From Acidobacteriota bacterium (GTDB taxonomy: Bacteria; Acidobacteriota; Terriglobia; Terriglobales; Acidobacteriaceae), in contig JAJZMO010000329.1 in assembly GCA_021798235.1 (NCBI GenBank), positions 1 through 8,636 on the forward strand: a stretch of 8,636 bases of DNA, written 5' to 3'. Position 1 is the first letter of the stretch. Each line of letters opens with the position of its first letter. The notes beneath the pieces were generated by a model, which worked only from the letters and a program-made list of their open reading frames with translations, searched no databases and was not told the origin of the DNA. The position numbers and the translations under genes are program-made. Below, piece by piece: positions 6,145 through 8,636 of this stretch.

Positions 6145-7665
6145 TTATCGATCCGAGATGCCCAATTCCAAGCGGGTGTTCTTGGGGAATTCCACTTGAT
6201 GGCCGGGCATGATCCAGCGTTTGGTGACGGATTGCGCCAGCGCGTAGTAGGCGAATCCCTGAATGGCCAACGGATTTAGGTAAATCGTGGAAACAACACG
6301 AGCCACAAGGCCAAATCCATTGCTGGTCGTCAAGCTGGATCCCTGTCCTGAAGCTGGATCGTAGGTACTGTGTGCGGCCATCAGGCCCAGCGCCAGCGGA
6401 GCCATAAACTTGCCTTTGTTCGAATTGGCTTGAGCTCCACCCTCTTGATCGACGGTGACGTTCTGGCCTTTTTGACCTTCGACGGAGGTCATCTGGCCAT
6501 GCACGCGCTCCAATGTTCCCGTGGGCAATTGCACTTGGCGAAAGGTGAAGCGCAGCTTGCCGTTGCGGCCAAACTTACGCGCGGGCTTGGCCTGTTGCAC
6601 CACGCCGAGCAGTTGCGTCCCGGTCGGCAGCAGCACGTGTTTGTGCGTGGCATCCATGTAGGGCTGGGTCAACACGGCCTCGACCGGTGTGCCTTGCTTG
6701 CTGGTGGCGGAGCTGAGGCTGGTGGTCAGGACGGCCTCAATCGTTCCGGTGGGAATGTGCCCGTTCGGCGGGGTAATGGGCAGCGGCGTGGCGGCTTTGG
6801 GGTCGGCCAAGGTGAGCGGCTGGCTGAGCACGGCGTCAAACTGCGTGCCCGTCCATATCTCCTGGGGGTGGTAGGGAATTTGCCCATAGAGGAGGCGCAG
6901 GGCGAACTCCGCTTTGTGCTGGCTATGGACAGAATTCTTCAGGCTGACGGCTTTATCGTGCACAAAAGTGGTAAATTTCTTCCACAAAGAGGGCTTTTTC
7001 TTCGGCTTTGCGGTCATGTGAACCACACCTACAGTGCGTTCCGTGGCGTTGGCGGCGATGGCGAGCCGCTGGCCATTGGGCAGCACCAAACCGTCCAGGG
7101 CTAGCTCCGGGGTTTTCAGCGGGGTGAAGTCGGCGTTGAGTAAGGCCCAGACGCGCGTGCTGCGACGGACGGGGCGGAGCTGCGAGATTTTACCGGTGAC
7201 GCGGGTATGTGCGGGCAGGAGAAGATGGTCGGTGGTGTAGACCGGATCGATCAGATAGCCTGCCACGCGTGCGCCGCGCTTCATGCGATAGCGGTGGTCG
7301 ATTTGCACGCGCAGGGGGAGTCCCGTGGGCAGGGTGGAGGTGAGCGCGGGTGGAGCAGGCGGCTGCGTGGGCGGTGCCGCCGCAACGGGGGCAGCGGGCG
7401 CGGCAGCAGGCCGGGTGAGCAGTGTGGGTGTTTGCTGGCTGAGACCGGGCTTTGCCGCTGGTGTCGCCGTACTGGCAGTGGGTGCCAAGGCAGTCGATGC
7501 TTGCGTGGCAGGCGGCGCGGAGTGTTGCTGTGCAAACAGGCTTTGCCCCGGAGCGCAGAGCAGGCAATAGACAGTCCAGCAGAGCGCTATGGGCCATGAT
7601 GCGGTTGGCCGCTGCTTGGGTATCAGCGTGGGTCGTAGGCGCGCCATGCGCATCGTCTTCAACAA
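6145..7665 (-). CDS. Secreted Pro/Ala-rich protein with tandem VirB10/TrbI-like beta modules, function unknown
   Basis: A 506-residue exported protein. A basic N-terminus is followed by a hydrophobic stretch at about 26-45 ending SLFA-QQ, a likely signal peptidase I site. Residues 46-111 are a low-complexity Ala/Pro/Thr linker. Two related modules follow, at about 112-203 and 304-392. Each has an [LI]PTG opening, a G-x-x-V-x-[GA]-x-L-x-x-P strand, LLP-x-x-T-x-[VL]-x-G and a closing LP-x-G. Between them, WTGTQFDAVLSQPL (271-284) resembles a third, partial copy, and the C-terminus (PGHQVEFPKNTRLEL) resembles a last strand. This layout recalls the beta-barrel of VirB10/TrbI type IV secretion proteins, but no other secretion gene is near. 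A Lys-rich patch (KPKKKPSLWKK) lies near 220. The TTG start is backed by GAGG 7 bases upstream; ATG 7653 and 7647 are alternatives. I infer a periplasmic or envelope role only. Confidence 0.75.
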   Translation of the reverse strand: MLKTMRMARLRPTLIPKQRPTASWPIALCWTVYCLLCAPGQSLFAQQHSAPPATQASTALAPTASTATPAAKPGLSQQTPTLLTRPAAAPAAPVAAAPPTQPPAPPALTSTLPTGLPLRVQIDHRYRMKRGARVAGYLIDPVYTTDHLLLPAHTRVTGKISQLRPVRRSTRVWALLNADFTPLKTPELALDGLVLPNGQRLAIAANATERTVGVVHMTAKPKKKPSLWKKFTTFVHDKAVSLKNSVHSQHKAEFALRLLYGQIPYHPQEIWTGTQFDAVLSQPLTLADPKAATPLPITPPNGHIPTGTIEAVLTTSLSSATSKQGTPVEAVLTQPYMDATHKHVLLPTGTQLLGVVQQAKPARKFGRNGKLRFTFRQVQLPTGTLERVHGQMTSVEGQKGQNVTVDQEGGAQANSNKGKFMAPLALGLMAAHSTYDPASGQGSSLTTSNGFGLVARVVSTIYLNPLAIQGFAYYALAQSVTKRWIMPGHQVEFPKNTRLELGISDR

Positions 7666-7844
7666 GCATAGACCTCGCGATTGAGGGCGTTCCGACGCGG
7701 CACCGGAAGCAGAGAAGCTCCTGCTTGCAGGCTACTCCCCAGCCGATTCCTTGAAAAGCCTTCTGGGAATTGTGTGTACTGGGTTAGACGAAAGCATCGG
7801 CAAATGGTTTTCTGCGTTTGCGCCGAAGGAACTGCCCCTAGGGT
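7666..7844. other. Intergenic region upstream of the VirB10-like gene
   Basis: About 180 bases with no gene. It contains a CCTGC-TT-GCAGG palindrome (7719-7730), an overlapping AAGCAG/CTGCTT inverted repeat (7707-7726) and GAGG just before the TTG start. CCCTAGGG (7836-7843) follows the stop of the 192-residue gene. No clear terminator or promoter is seen. Confidence 0.35.
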
Positions 7845-8423
7845 TTATTCATCATCGGCCTCCTCGTCGATGTCGGTGTAGTCGTCTCCATAATCCATTT
7901 TTTCCATTTCCGCATGAGTCGCGGCCACGGTTCCCTCCAAGACGGGTGTATCGGGAACCGGCATAGGTTCCTCTTCATCATCGGTCGCCGGTATCTCCTC
8001 CAATCGAATGTGCAGGGGGATGCCTTCGACGTCCTCTTCGAGCAGCATGAACTTGCGAACGTAGCGCAGTGGTTCTTCGGCCACAGCCATCTGTTGCAGG
8101 TGGTAGCGCCAAACGTCGGCTTGCGCGGAGCGCCGCATATGGCCGCGTCTGCGCACCGTAACGATGTTTCCATCTTTGGAGATGCGCGTGTAGGTAGTTT
8201 TGGGCAGCAGGAAGGCAATCTTGGTGCCTGGCTTCCAAAATGCGTAGGCGAATTCGTGGGAAAAAAGCAGGGCGTAGTAATGACGTTCCTTGTCCAAGAC
8301 CGCAATGGACTCTTCAAATCCCTGCCAGGTGCGACCCAAGTGGTTGACAAACCACTTTCGAAACTCAAAGCCATTGCTCCTGGCTTGGCGGACCACTGCG
8401 CGCAAAAGATCAGATCGTGTCAT
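7845..8423 (-). CDS. Unrecognised 192-residue protein with acidic C-terminal tail
   Basis: I do not recognise a named family. No signal peptide or membrane segment is visible, so it is probably cytoplasmic. The first 130 residues look folded and rich in aromatic and basic residues, for example FEFRKWFVNHLG (19-30), ERHYYALLFSHEFAYAFW (46-63) and DVWRYHLQQMAVAEEPLRYVRKF (103-125). Basic patches at R91-R93 and R97-R98 suggest possible nucleic acid contact, but that is inference. From about 147 the chain becomes acidic (DDEEE at 148-152), and the last 17 residues hold ten Asp/Glu, probably disordered. ATG 8423 is the only reasonable start, with a GGTGAG-like site upstream. It stands alone: the next gene downstream starts about 180 bases away. 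A 7-bp hairpin lies in its leader. Confidence 0.72.
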   Translation of the reverse strand: MTRSDLLRAVVRQARSNGFEFRKWFVNHLGRTWQGFEESIAVLDKERHYYALLFSHEFAYAFWKPGTKIAFLLPKTTYTRISKDGNIVTVRRRGHMRRSAQADVWRYHLQQMAVAEEPLRYVRKFMLLEEDVEGIPLHIRLEEIPATDDEEEPMPVPDTPVLEGTVAATHAEMEKMDYGDDYTDIDEEADDE

Positions 8424-8474
8424 GCTTCACTCACCAGCGAATTCAGAGTCAAGAGGACTGTTTCCCAATCCCAG

Positions 8475-8495
8475 TTCTGGCCATAACCGCCAGAA
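8475..8495. repeat. 7-bp inverted repeat upstream of the acidic-tailed protein
   Basis: TTCTGGC (8475-8481) and GCCAGAA (8489-8495) are perfect inverted arms around a 7-base CATAACC loop, 52 bases before the start codon at 8423. It could be an operator or a leader hairpin. No T-run follows on either strand, so it is not a typical terminator. Confidence 0.35.
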
Positions 8496-8636
8496 GGCGT
8501 CTTCAGAGAGAATCTGCGACGTCTTCGTGTGCTATCGATTCCGGCATCAGTGTACAGCAGCCCTACTTGGAAGTAGCATCGAATCACCGTTAGCTTGCAT
8601 AGTTTCCTAGGGGAACCGACGCTGGATATATCTGGC
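8496..8636. other. Non-coding right edge
   Basis: No convincing gene is seen here; open frames lack start signals. A short CTACTT-GG-AAGTAG palindrome (8563-8576) is present and may be an operator for the minus-strand gene or chance. No clear sigma70 promoter pair was found on the minus strand. Confidence 0.3.

Noticed and set aside
6145..7665. Type IV secretion component (true VirB10)
   Set aside because: No VirB8, VirB9, VirB4 or coupling protein genes nearby, two modules instead of one, and a cleavable signal peptide rather than the usual membrane anchor.

Overview
This window looks like ordinary chromosomal DNA from a moderately GC-rich Gram-negative bacterium. The gene set and protein sequences feel most like Acidobacteriota (Terriglobia), but that placement is an impression from sequence style, not a proven assignment. 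No phage, transposon, CRISPR array, toxin or recognisable defence genes are seen, and there is no stretch over about 215 bases without a gene.

Left part, mostly + strand. The first 56 bases are the start of a gene that leaves the window on the minus strand. A divergent control region (57-231) with an 18-bp near-perfect palindrome separates it from a phosphate acetyl/butyryltransferase gene on the + strand (232-1182). Next come a tRNA with a CAU anticodon, most likely the lysidine-modified tRNA-Ile2 (1239-1314), and a multi-spanning membrane glycosyltransferase-like protein of the GT39/PMT/ArnT type (1418-2872). The last gene meets the next one tail to tail, with only 7 bases between stop codons.

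Right part, all minus strand. Read in the direction of transcription (right to left): an unrecognised 192-residue protein with an acidic tail (8423-7845); a secreted Pro/Ala-rich protein with two tandem VirB10/TrbI-like beta modules (7665-6145); a TIM-barrel metal enzyme of the sugar phosphate isomerase/AP endonuclease 2 superfamily (6018-5143); arginase (5126-4131); and D-alanine--D-alanine ligase (4061-2880). The last three lie close together (16 and 69 bases apart) and could form one transcript. Arginase yields ornithine and urea, while Ddl makes the D-Ala-D-Ala dipeptide for peptidoglycan, so no shared pathway is evident.

The items most worth a second look are the duplicated VirB10-like modules in a protein with no secretion-system neighbours, the unassigned acidic-tailed protein with a hairpin in its leader, the palindrome in the divergent promoter region, and a 10-bp inverted repeat that brackets the start codon of the TIM-barrel gene. 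I see no convincing evidence for a wholly new multi-gene system here.
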